DNA of 64,000 nucleotides from DATKHR01 sp036557365 (lineage in GTDB: Bacteria > Acidobacteriota > Vicinamibacteria > Vicinamibacterales > CAVVIG01). The stretch is taken from assembly GCA_036557365.1 (NCBI GenBank), contig DATBHR010000092.1:248001-312000 (forward strand). The letters run 5' to 3'. Of this stretch, positions 8,300-15,668 are shown piece after piece; within the stretch, counting starts at the first letter, position 1; the number at the start of each line of letters is the position of its first letter. The notes beneath the pieces are model-generated. The model saw only the letters and a program-made list of their open reading frames with translations. It was not told the DNA's origin and did no database searches. A program made the translations under genes and the position numbers.

Positions 8300-8392
8300 A
8301 CACGCCGCCTGAACACACACGTCCTGTCGCGCACGTGTAACGCCTGTCTTACATAAGAGCGACGGGCACGAAACCTTTCACATGAAACCTGG

Positions 8393-8425
8393 CCGTGATC
8401 GATGCGTCTAAAGCATCGATCGCGG
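8393..8425. promoter_or_regulatory. Strong stem-loop nested in a wider inverted repeat upstream of the sigma-factor gene
   Basis: A 13-bp stem (CCGTGATCGATGC / GCATCGATCGCGG, one G.U wobble in RNA) closes a 7-nt loop GTCTAAA. It is nested within a 9-bp inverted repeat, CGAAACCTT at 8369-8377 and AAGGTTTCG at 8441-8449. It lies in the 243-bp gap between the metallopeptidase and sigma genes. It could be a terminator for the former, though without a U-tract, or a 5'-leader or operator element for the sigma operon. It is the strongest hairpin I noticed in this part of the window. Confidence 0.5.
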
Positions 8426-8542
8426 CGTTGATGTTGCATGAAGGTTTCGATGAACACCGCAATTCAGTCTGATCGTCGAGTGTGATGTCGCAAGTCCCCG
8501 TCGAAAATACCGGGGCGGATCGCGTCAGAAGCAGAGAGCAGT

Positions 8543-9172
8543 GTGCACGTGCTGACAGAAAAAGTCTTTCGAGAAGAATCAGTCCTTACGGAACTCGCAT
8601 TCAACCGGTTGCTCGAGTGGCTGGACGACGGCGTCGAGTCGCAGGGCGAACGGTACCTGGAGATGCGGCGTCGTCTGGTCTCGTACTTCGACCGACGCAA
8701 CCGCAAGTCTCCGGATGAGCTGGCGGATGAAACCTTCAATCGCATCGCCCGCACGCTCGAACAGTCCGGCGTCATCGCCACGCGGCCGCCCGCCCGCTAC
8801 TGTTACGTCGTCGCTCGCTTCGTCCTGCTCGAGGACGTGCGCCGCGATCACCGGCATGTCAGCCTCGACGAGACGCGCGCGACCGACGCATCACGCACAC
8901 GCAGCATCAGCCTCGTCAAGCCGGACGACACGGCAGTCCTCCGCGAGCAGCGACTCGAGCGCCTCGACATCTGCCTGCAGGGGCTTCGGGCCGACCAGCG
9001 CGATCTGGTGATCGAGTACTACCGCGACGCGCGCCGGCAGCGCATCGAGCGCCGTCAGGCGATGGCGCAGCGGCTCGGTATCTCCATGAATGCGCTCGGG
9101 ATACGCGCCTGCCGCATCAGGGACACGCTCAAGGCCTGCGTCGAGCGCCGCCGCGAAGCCGGAAAGATTTAG
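8543..9172 (+). CDS. ECF-like RNA polymerase sigma factor
   Basis: 209 aa from a GTG with a purine-rich AGAGAG just upstream. Residues about 20-110 resemble sigma region 2 (FNRLLEWLDD..., DELADETFNRIARTL, ARYCYVVARFVLLEDVRR). Residues about 140-205 form region 4 with a helix-turn-helix (LDICLQGLRADQRDLVIEYY, AMAQRLGISMNALGIRACRIRDTL). The linker between them carries no extra domain. Such factors bind core polymerase and direct it to a small regulon. The next gene encodes a membrane protein of anti-sigma type and the third a secreted TPR-CHAT protein, so the locus looks like a self-contained signalling operon. Region 2 is divergent and the class within ECF sigmas is not clear to me. Confidence 0.82.
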   Translation: MHVLTEKVFREESVLTELAFNRLLEWLDDGVESQGERYLEMRRRLVSYFDRRNRKSPDELADETFNRIARTLEQSGVIATRPPARYCYVVARFVLLEDVRRDHRHVSLDETRATDASRTRSISLVKPDDTAVLREQRLERLDICLQGLRADQRDLVIEYYRDARRQRIERRQAMAQRLGISMNALGIRACRIRDTLKACVERRREAGKI

Positions 9173-9216
9173 CGCGGCGGTTTCCTATTACTTCAAGCGG
9201 ATGGTCAAGACCCAGG

Positions 9217-10206
9217 ATGCCCGTGTCAGATAACCCACTCGACGTCGAGCAACAGCAGCAGCTCACGAAATACCTGCTTGGCCTCGTGCCGGAAAGCGAG
9301 GCCGAGCAGATCGACGAAGCGTCGATCGCGGACGACGAAATCGCGTCGCGCTTGCGCGTCGCCGAAGACGACCTCGTCGACGACTACATTCGAGGCAAGC
9401 TTGCGACCGAATGGCGCGAGGCGTTCGAGTTGCGCTATCTCGCGAGCCAGCGCCGCCGGAACAACGTTCAGTTCATCGGCGCATTCCTGCGTGCGGTCGA
9501 CGGCGACGCGTCTACAGAAAAGATCCGCGGAAGCGGAGGAGGACCGCTGACGGTCGCTGGCTGCACGACGTCCGGCGGCGTGGTGACGATCGTGGTGCCT
9601 GCGGGACGGTCGTGGAAGATGTTCTCCACGGTTACCGCGGTTGCGGCAACGTTGCTGCTCGCTGCAGGCGTGTTGCTCGTCCAGGCGATGCGCCTGAGGA
9701 GCGGGCTCGACGTGGCCCGCCAGCACGCCGCGGTCCTCGACCAGCGCGGTCGTGAGCTCCAGGCGCAGCTCGCGGACCAGCGGCTGCAGAACGATCGGAC
9801 CTCTCTGGAGGCCGATCGCCTCCGTGCAGCGGCGGCGTCGGCATCGCCGGCCCCTCGACCGTCGCCAGCGTCGACCATGGCGCTTGTTCTCCTGCCGCAG
9901 ACCCGCGCCAACAATCCGGTACCGGCCGTCGTCGTCTCCGCTCACGCAGAGCGCGTGGCCTTCGAGCTCCAGCTCGAGCCGAACGATTTTGCGCAGTATC
10001 GCGTCGTCCTGCGAGATCCGAAATTCAATCGCGCGATCTGGAGCAGTGAGCCGATGAGCGCGCCGCGCGATCAGGCGACGACGCTTGCGGTCGCTCTCCC
10101 GGCATCGCTGCTCGAGGCACAGCACTATCTGCTGACGCTGACGGCGAACGACTCGAGCGACGCCGAGGTGATCAGCAGCTATCCATTTCAGGTGGTGCGG
10201 CGCTGA
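9217..10206 (+). CDS. Putative membrane-anchored anti-sigma factor
   Basis: 329 aa, 44 bp behind the sigma gene. The N-terminal ~95 residues (QQQLTKYLLGLVPESEAEQIDE, RVAEDDLVDDYIRGKL, REAFELRYLASQRRR) match the acidic helical N-terminus of acidobacterial and cyanobacterial anti-sigma-like proteins; there is no zinc-binding HxxxCxxC. A single transmembrane helix (TVTAVAATLLLAAGVLLVQAM, about residues 133-154) is followed by a coiled-coil stretch (LDQRGRELQAQLADQRLQNDRTSLEADRL). A C-terminal beta domain comes last (VAFELQLEPNDFAQYRVVLRD, HYLLTLTANDSSDAEVISSYPFQV). The likely role is to hold the sigma factor at the membrane and sense an envelope signal. The function is inferred from position and architecture, not from a characterised homologue. 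Confidence 0.75.
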   Translation: MPVSDNPLDVEQQQQLTKYLLGLVPESEAEQIDEASIADDEIASRLRVAEDDLVDDYIRGKLATEWREAFELRYLASQRRRNNVQFIGAFLRAVDGDASTEKIRGSGGGPLTVAGCTTSGGVVTIVVPAGRSWKMFSTVTAVAATLLLAAGVLLVQAMRLRSGLDVARQHAAVLDQRGRELQAQLADQRLQNDRTSLEADRLRAAAASASPAPRPSPASTMALVLLPQTRANNPVPAVVVSAHAERVAFELQLEPNDFAQYRVVLRDPKFNRAIWSSEPMSAPRDQATTLAVALPASLLEAQHYLLTLTANDSSDAEVISSYPFQVVRR

Positions 10207-10235
10207 CCCACTGGTCTGCGATTGCGCTGCTGAGC

Positions 10236-13200
10236 GTGTCCCTCGCCAGCTTCACGGCCGCCGCTGACGGCCGCGCCAGTCCTGCTGCACCCACTCGATC
10301 CGAATCCGTAACGGCGCGAGAGATCGGTTCGCTGACGGTCGATCGCGCCATCGAGCACGAAGTGGGTCGCGGGCAGGAAGATCGATATCAGATCGACCTG
10401 GCGGCCGGAGAATACGCGCGTATCGTGGTCGAGCAGCGCGCGCTCGATGCCGTCGTCGACGTTCGCGATCCCGACGGCACTCTCATCGCATCCTTCGACG
10501 ACGACAATCGCCGCGGCGGTTCCGAGCACATTGAAGTCGTCGCCGACCGGGACGGCACTTACGTGGTTGGTGTCAGGACGGTGCCGGGCACGCCTGCCGG
10601 CACGTACGTGATTCGCGTCATCGACCGACGGACAGCGGTCAGCGCCGATCGATCGATGCAGGACGCGCGAACGCTGCGGACGAACGGCCGCCGGTTGTTC
10701 GACGAGGACAAGACGGAAGAGGCGCAGCCGCTCTTCGAGCGCGCGCTTGCGTTGACCGAGAAGGCGCGCGGATCCGGCGACGAACAGTTCGGGCGCGTGC
10801 TCGCGGACAACGCGTCGATCGCACTCGATCTTCTCGACTTCGCCGGCGCCGAATCGCAGTATCAGCGTGCGCTCGCTGTGCTCGACGCCACGCTCGGCGC
10901 CGACGATCCGACGACGGCGTTCGTGCGATCGCGGCTGGCGGTCGTCTATCAGCTGACCGGTCAGCGGCCGAAGGCGGAGACGCTGATTCGGCCCGCCCTC
11001 GAAACCATCGAACGGACGCTCGGGTCAGAGCATCCGCAGTACGTCCGCTGCCTGGCCGTCCTCGCCGCGCTACGCAACGACGCGAACGATTTCGATCAGT
11101 CGGAAGCGCTGCTCACGCGCGAGCTCGCCATCCTGGAGAAGGTCGACTACGCGCAGAGCCTGATGTATGCCAAGGTGTTGAACAACCTCGGCGAGATCAA
11201 CGGACGGAAGAAAGCGTACGACCGTGCCGTCGATTTCCTGAACCGCTCGATCGCCGTCGACGAAGCGCTTCGGGGGTCGGACGATTACTTTCTCTCGAAT
11301 CCGCTGACCAATCTCGGCATCATCGCCCGCGAGCGGCGGGACTACGCGACGGCCGAGTCCTACTACCGCCGCGCGTTGTCCATCCGCGAGCAGGTCGTGG
11401 GGCCCGATCATCCGGAGCTGATGCTCCCGCTGATCAATCTCGCCAACATTTACCACGCACGCGGCGACTACCCGCGGGCGCTCGAGATGCACCGACATGC
11501 CTTGCGGATCGGCGAGCGTACGTTCGGCCCGCTCCATCAGAACACGCTCCTCTCGCTCGTCAACATCGCGAAGGACAGCGCCGCCGAAGGCGACATCGAT
11601 GACGCCATCGCGTTTCAGCGCCGCGTTGACGAAGTCATCGAGCGGCAGCTCGAGCTGAATCTGTCGGTCGGATCCGAACGCCAGAAGCTCGTGTTCGTCA
11701 AAGGCATCTCCGAACGAACCGATCGGACGCTCTCGCTGCACCTGGATCGCGCGCCACAGAACGCTGATGCTGGTGCCCTCGCGGCCCTCGTGCTCCTCCA
11801 GCGCAAAGGCCGTGTGCTCGACGCGATGGTCGACGCCGTTGCGGCCGCGCGCGAGCGGATGGCGCCCGATGATCAGCGCCTGCTCGACGAGCTGCATGAT
11901 GCGACGGCGCAGCTGGCGCACGTTGCGCTGAACGCGCCGGAGATCGCCCGGCCGGACGCGCGTCAGCGCGCGATGCGCGAGCTGGAAGCACGCAAGGAGC
12001 AGCTCGAGGCAGCGCTCGCCGAGCGCAGTCTCGAGTTCCGGTCTCAAGCGCAACCGGTCACGCTCGAAGCGGTGCAGGCCCGCCTGCCGTCGGACACCGC
12101 GCTCATCGAATTCGCGATCTTTCGTCCGTTCAATCCCAGGGCCGAGCGGAGCAACGACGCCTACGGCGCGCCGCATTACGCCGCGTACGTCATTCGACAC
12201 GCGGGCGCACCGCGCGGCATCGATCTCGGGTCAACGCAGGAGATAGACGAGACCGTCGATCTCCTCCGGCAAACTATTCGCGACCCGAATCGCAGCGATT
12301 TTGAGGAACACGCTCGCGCGCTGAACGATCGGGTCGTCGCGCCGTTACACGAGTTCGTCCAGGATGCGGCGCGGTTGCTCGTCTCGCCGGATGGCGAGCT
12401 CAACCTCGTACCCTTCGAAGCGCTCGTCGACGCGCACGGCAGCTATCTCGTCGAACGGTACGCGGTGAGCTACCTGACGAGCGGCCGCGACCTTCTGCGG
12501 ATGCAGACGGGCACTGCTTCACTGAATCCTGTCATCTTCGCGGATCCGAACTTCGGCGAGCCAGGGCCGCGCGCGCCGTCGAGCCGGAAGTCACCGCCCG
12601 CGCGGCTGGCCCGGCGAAGCGTCACGACGGGCGACGATCTGTCGTCGGTCTACTTTGCGCCGCTGGTTGCCACTGGATCGGAAGCGCGCGCGATCAAGGC
12701 GCTGTTCCCGGATGCCGCGCTGTTCACCGGCGCACGAGCGACGAAGGCGATGCTGCAGCATGTGGAGTCGCCGCGGATGCTTCACATCGCCTCACATGGG
12801 TTCTTCCTGCACGACTCCGACGGCGATCTGCAGAATCCGTTGCTGCGATCGGGTCTCGCGCTGGCTGGCGCGAATCTGCCGCACGAGTCGCGGGACGGCG
12901 GCATCCTCACGGCGCTCGAGGCGTCAGGCCTCAATCTGCGGGGCACGAAGCTGGTCACGCTGTCGGCGTGCGATACCGGCGTCGGCGAGGTTCGTAACGG
13001 CGAAGGCGTCTACGGTCTGCGGCGTGCGTTCGTGCTCGCGGGCGCGGAAACGGTGGTCATGAGTCTCTGGCCGGTCAGCGACTACGTGACGCGCGAGATG
13101 ATGGTCGCGTACTACACGGGACTGCGCGCCACCCTCGGACGGGGAGACGCGCTCCGGCAGGCGAAGCTCGCGATGCTGCAGCGGACGTCGCGGCGCCATC

Positions 13201-13262
13201 CGTTTTATTGGGCGAGCTTCATTCAGTCTGGCGAGTGGACGCCGATCGACGATACGCCTTGA
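10236..13262 (+). CDS. Secreted TPR-CHAT domain protein (caspase-like peptidase fold)
   Basis: 1008 aa counted from GTG 10236. The frame reads open further 5' and a signal-peptide-like stretch (SAIALLSVSLASFTAAADG) straddles this codon, so the true start may be a rarer codon about 30 nt upstream. Domains in order: a beta-sandwich like pre-peptidase C-terminal domains (about 35-130), six or more kinesin-light-chain TPRs (about 145-470), a helical linker, and a C-terminal CHAT domain (about 620-1005). The CHAT dyad is present: His854 in HIASHGF and Cys912 in LSACDTG. The motifs LVSPDGELNLVPFEAL and HPFYWASFIQSGEW are also intact. CHAT domains are caspase/separase-related cysteine peptidases, with TPRs as the sensing part. 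It is the third gene of the sigma/anti-sigma operon. Its substrate is unknown. Confidence 0.88.
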   Translation: MSLASFTAAADGRASPAAPTRSESVTAREIGSLTVDRAIEHEVGRGQEDRYQIDLAAGEYARIVVEQRALDAVVDVRDPDGTLIASFDDDNRRGGSEHIEVVADRDGTYVVGVRTVPGTPAGTYVIRVIDRRTAVSADRSMQDARTLRTNGRRLFDEDKTEEAQPLFERALALTEKARGSGDEQFGRVLADNASIALDLLDFAGAESQYQRALAVLDATLGADDPTTAFVRSRLAVVYQLTGQRPKAETLIRPALETIERTLGSEHPQYVRCLAVLAALRNDANDFDQSEALLTRELAILEKVDYAQSLMYAKVLNNLGEINGRKKAYDRAVDFLNRSIAVDEALRGSDDYFLSNPLTNLGIIARERRDYATAESYYRRALSIREQVVGPDHPELMLPLINLANIYHARGDYPRALEMHRHALRIGERTFGPLHQNTLLSLVNIAKDSAAEGDIDDAIAFQRRVDEVIERQLELNLSVGSERQKLVFVKGISERTDRTLSLHLDRAPQNADAGALAALVLLQRKGRVLDAMVDAVAAARERMAPDDQRLLDELHDATAQLAHVALNAPEIARPDARQRAMRELEARKEQLEAALAERSLEFRSQAQPVTLEAVQARLPSDTALIEFAIFRPFNPRAERSNDAYGAPHYAAYVIRHAGAPRGIDLGSTQEIDETVDLLRQTIRDPNRSDFEEHARALNDRVVAPLHEFVQDAARLLVSPDGELNLVPFEALVDAHGSYLVERYAVSYLTSGRDLLRMQTGTASLNPVIFADPNFGEPGPRAPSSRKSPPARLARRSVTTGDDLSSVYFAPLVATGSEARAIKALFPDAALFTGARATKAMLQHVESPRMLHIASHGFFLHDSDGDLQNPLLRSGLALAGANLPHESRDGGILTALEASGLNLRGTKLVTLSACDTGVGEVRNGEGVYGLRRAFVLAGAETVVMSLWPVSDYVTREMMVAYYTGLRATLGRGDALRQAKLAMLQRTSRRHPFYWASFIQSGEWTPIDDTP

Positions 13263-13555
13263 GGGAACAGAGGGACGGAGGGCGGTAATCAACAGAGAAA
13301 CGGAGTAACGGAGGGAAACGGAGTCGGGCATAGAGCGGCGATTCGACAGCGTCGCGTAGCGACGCGCGGCATTCGGGTGGGTCGTCGGCGAACGACGCAT
13401 CCAGTTGCCAGGCGTCGTTCGTCCGGCGACCCATCCGATGCCGGCAGCGGCCTGCAAGCAGGCCGAGCCGTCGAATCGCCGGCCGTTTCCCTCCGTTTCT
13501 CCGTTCCTCCGTTGAGAGTGCTCCCGCTATCTCTGTCCGCTCCGTTCCCATCACC
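13263..13555. repeat. Dispersed palindromic intergenic repeat, copy 1 (with remaining non-coding gap to 13697)
   Basis: The element begins directly after the CHAT stop codon with GGAACAGAGGGACGGAGGG and runs to CTCCGTTCCTCCGTTGAG near 13516, with a looser Cys-rich-looking C/T tract to about 13555. A perfect 15-bp inverted repeat joins 13307-13321 (AACGGAGGGAAACGG) to 13483-13497. Inner hairpins are GCGTCGC/GCGACGC (13349-13365) and CGGCCTGC/GCAGGCCG (13448-13465). GCGATTCGAC at 13338-13347 is mirrored by GTCGAATCGC at 13470-13479. Related copies lie at about 30776-30960 (inverted) and 48905-49004. The family resembles a non-autonomous MITE- or REP-like element; no transposase is nearby. From 13556 to 13697 I see only a possible 28-codon frame (13611-13697). 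Confidence 0.75.
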
Positions 13556-13697
13556 TGTCGGCCAATGGAAAGGGATCCACCCCGCCATCCCTATCTAGGT
13601 ACAGGCAGCCATGTGTGTATCCACCCGGCCTCAGCGGCGATTCCCGTCAAGCGACCCGCTGAGTCAATCGAGCGCGCGGACGAAGCGGGTGCGCTGA

Positions 13698-14609
13698 ATG
13701 GGCATCGCGCTCACGGCGATCGACGGCCGCCAACATCGCGGGATTTCCAACTGGTTCGGCTGGCTGTTCCTCCCGTCGGCCGCCGGCGCGGCGATGGCGC
13801 TCCACGCGCAGGGAACCGTCGGCGCGCTGTGGTGTTATCCGGCGGTTGCGTTCGCCTATTTCGTGTTGCCGACTCGTCTGGCGGGGATCGGCAGCGTCGC
13901 GCTGCTCTCGTTGTGTGCGGTCATGATGTATCGCTACGCAGGCGCGCTGGCGACCGTGTCCTTCGTGGTGTCGCTCGGGCTGGTGATCGTTCTCGTCGCC
14001 GCAATCCTGCAGGTCTTCGACCACCTGCGCCGTGTGTTTGCGGCGCAAGCCATCACGGATCCGCTGACCGGCGCCTTCAACCGCCGCCACCTCGAATCGT
14101 GTGTGGCCGCGGCGATCGAGCGGCGCGATCGGTCGGCTGAATCGGCGTCGCTGCTGTTGTTCGACGTCGATCGATTCAAGGAGATCAACGACGAGCTCGG
14201 TCACGGCGCCGGCGACGAGATGCTGAAAGCGCTCGTCACGCTGGTGACCGAACGGGCGCGGAAGCTGGATGTCCTCTTCCGCATCGGCGGAGACGAGTTC
14301 GTGCTGCTGCTTCCCGGCGCGCGATACGGCGGCGCGTTGGCCGTGGCCGAGGACATCCGCGGCCTGGTCGCTTCGTCGCCGCTCCTGAACGGACGCTGCG
14401 TCTCGATCAGCATCGGCGTCAGCGAATTGCAGCGCGATCAGTCGGCATCACGATGGATTGAAGACGCGGATGCGGCGCTCGCCGAAGCGAAGCAGGGCGG
14501 ACGCAACCGCGTGACGGGTCATGTATTCGCGGCCCTCGAGTCGGGCCGGAGAACGTCTCCGGCATTCGTGCGGACCCAGAGGAGCGGGCGACGAGGTATC
14601 AGGCGATGA
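13698..14609 (+). CDS. Membrane-bound diguanylate cyclase (GGDEF)
   Basis: 303 aa. Four hydrophobic segments (NWFGWLFLPSAAGAAMAL; ALWCYPAVAFAYFVLP; IGSVALLSLCAVMMY; TVSFVVSLGLVIVLVAAIL) occupy the first ~115 residues. A GGDEF domain follows: DPLTGAFNRRHLE, DVDRFKEINDELGHGAGDEML and IGGDEFVLLLP. The active-site GGDEF is intact, and an RxxD product-inhibition site (RKLD) lies five residues before it, so it should make cyclic di-GMP from GTP under feedback control. No EAL domain is fused. An in-frame TGA directly precedes the ATG, with a 28-codon open stretch before it, so the N-terminus may be shortened relative to relatives. The following GNAT gene overlaps by 4 nt. Confidence 0.9.
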   Translation: MGIALTAIDGRQHRGISNWFGWLFLPSAAGAAMALHAQGTVGALWCYPAVAFAYFVLPTRLAGIGSVALLSLCAVMMYRYAGALATVSFVVSLGLVIVLVAAILQVFDHLRRVFAAQAITDPLTGAFNRRHLESCVAAAIERRDRSAESASLLLFDVDRFKEINDELGHGAGDEMLKALVTLVTERARKLDVLFRIGGDEFVLLLPGARYGGALAVAEDIRGLVASSPLLNGRCVSISIGVSELQRDQSASRWIEDADAALAEAKQGGRNRVTGHVFAALESGRRTSPAFVRTQRSGRRGIRR

Positions 14610-15175
14610 AGATTGCAGCGTTCGAATCACTCGAGTATCCAGGCGACCTTGCAGGCGAGGTGACGCTCGACAACCGGCGGACCCTGCGCGTCCGTCCTCT
14701 GCGGCGGAACGAAGAGGAACCGGTTCGCGAGCTCTTTGCGGCACTGAGTCCGCGCACCCGGTATCGGCGTTTCCTGTCGCCGATGCCCACGCTGCCCGAC
14801 GCCATCACGAGGCTGCTCACGCGCGTGGACTACCGGCGGCGGCTTGCGCTGATCGCCGAACACGACGGGACAGCCGGCCGCGAGGTCGTCGCGATGGCCA
14901 GCTTCGGCGCCGTCGACGAGGGCACGGCAGAAGTCTCGCTCGTCGTGCGCGACGACTGGCAGCACCAGGGCGTCGGCATCGCGCTCGGCACGCGCGTCCT
15001 GCAGGCGGCGGAAGCCCGCGGCTATCACCGCTTCATCGTGCACTTTCTCTCGGACAACGTTGCCGTCCGACGGTTCCTGCGGCACGTGGGCGAGGTCGTG
15101 ATGGTGCGCGTGACCGGCGGCTTCTCGGAAGTCGTGTTCGTGCGGCAGCCGCCGCCGACGACGACGGCGGCGTGA
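14606..15175 (+). CDS. GNAT-family N-acetyltransferase
   Basis: 189 aa, starting in an ATGA overlap with the diguanylate cyclase gene. The acetyl-CoA binding core is clear: LRVRPLRRNEEEPVRELF at the N-terminus, a central strand AEVSLVVRDDWQHQGVGIALGTRVL with the Q-x-x-G-x-G/A pyrophosphate loop (QGVGIA), and a late YHRFIVHFLSDNVAVRRFLRHVG helix-strand. Proteins of this shape, often preceded by a SPRTRYRRFL segment, transfer acetyl groups to amines of small molecules or protein lysines, and some resemble the GNAT part of Pat/AcuA-type enzymes. Coupling to a c-di-GMP synthase suggests co-expression, but nothing in the sequence shows the substrate. Confidence 0.87.
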   Translation: MKIAAFESLEYPGDLAGEVTLDNRRTLRVRPLRRNEEEPVRELFAALSPRTRYRRFLSPMPTLPDAITRLLTRVDYRRRLALIAEHDGTAGREVVAMASFGAVDEGTAEVSLVVRDDWQHQGVGIALGTRVLQAAEARGYHRFIVHFLSDNVAVRRFLRHVGEVVMVRVTGGFSEVVFVRQPPPTTTAA

Positions 15176-15236
15176 ACGGCGCGATACCGCTGTCGTGACG
15201 CGGAAGAACGGGATACTCTGACGCCGAGGTGATGTC

Positions 15237-15599
15237 ATGCGCTTCGCAAAGATCATGTTCACCGCCGCCGGCGTGTGGGGTTTTCTCATCCTGACGCCGC
15301 TGCTGTTCCTGCTCGACTACATCGGCCGTACGTATCCGCCGCCCATCACGCACGCCGACTTCTTCTACGGATTTCTCGCGATCACCTTCGCGTGGCAGAT
15401 CGCGTTCCTGATCATCGGCCGCGATCCCGTGCGGTTCCGGCCGTTCATGATTCCGGCGATGTTCGAGAAGTTCTTGTATATCGGCGCGCTGTGCGCGCTC
15501 TACGCGACCGGACAAATCCAGGCCGGCCAGGTCGCGCCAGCCATACCCGACGCCATTCTCGGTCTCGGCTTCATCGTCGCCTACGCGAAGACGCGATGA
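15237..15599 (+). CDS. Small four-helix integral membrane protein, unknown function
   Basis: 120 aa with a GAGGTG ribosome-binding site just upstream of the ATG. Hydrophobic segments: FTAAGVWGFLILTPLLFLL, FFYGFLAITFAWQIAFLII, MFEKFLYIGALCALYATG, and a C-terminal AIPDAILGLGFIVAYA. The loop GRDPVRFRPFMIPAMFEK is basic and probably cytoplasmic. It resembles small uncharacterised 4-TM proteins of soil bacteria; I do not recognise a named family. It stands alone between the GNAT gene and a secreted hydrolase gene. Confidence 0.72.
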   Translation: MRFAKIMFTAAGVWGFLILTPLLFLLDYIGRTYPPPITHADFFYGFLAITFAWQIAFLIIGRDPVRFRPFMIPAMFEKFLYIGALCALYATGQIQAGQVAPAIPDAILGLGFIVAYAKTR

Positions 15600-15668
15600 C
15601 GGTGTAACTGTCATCGCGACGCCATCCGCGTCGCCGGATGTCCGTGTTGTGAGTATGATGTGGCCGCG

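Noticed and set aside
7601..8320. 240-residue N-terminal extension of the MetX-like hydrolase
   Set aside because: It overlaps the divergent metallopeptidase gene and has no domain, while a clean signal peptide starts at 7600.
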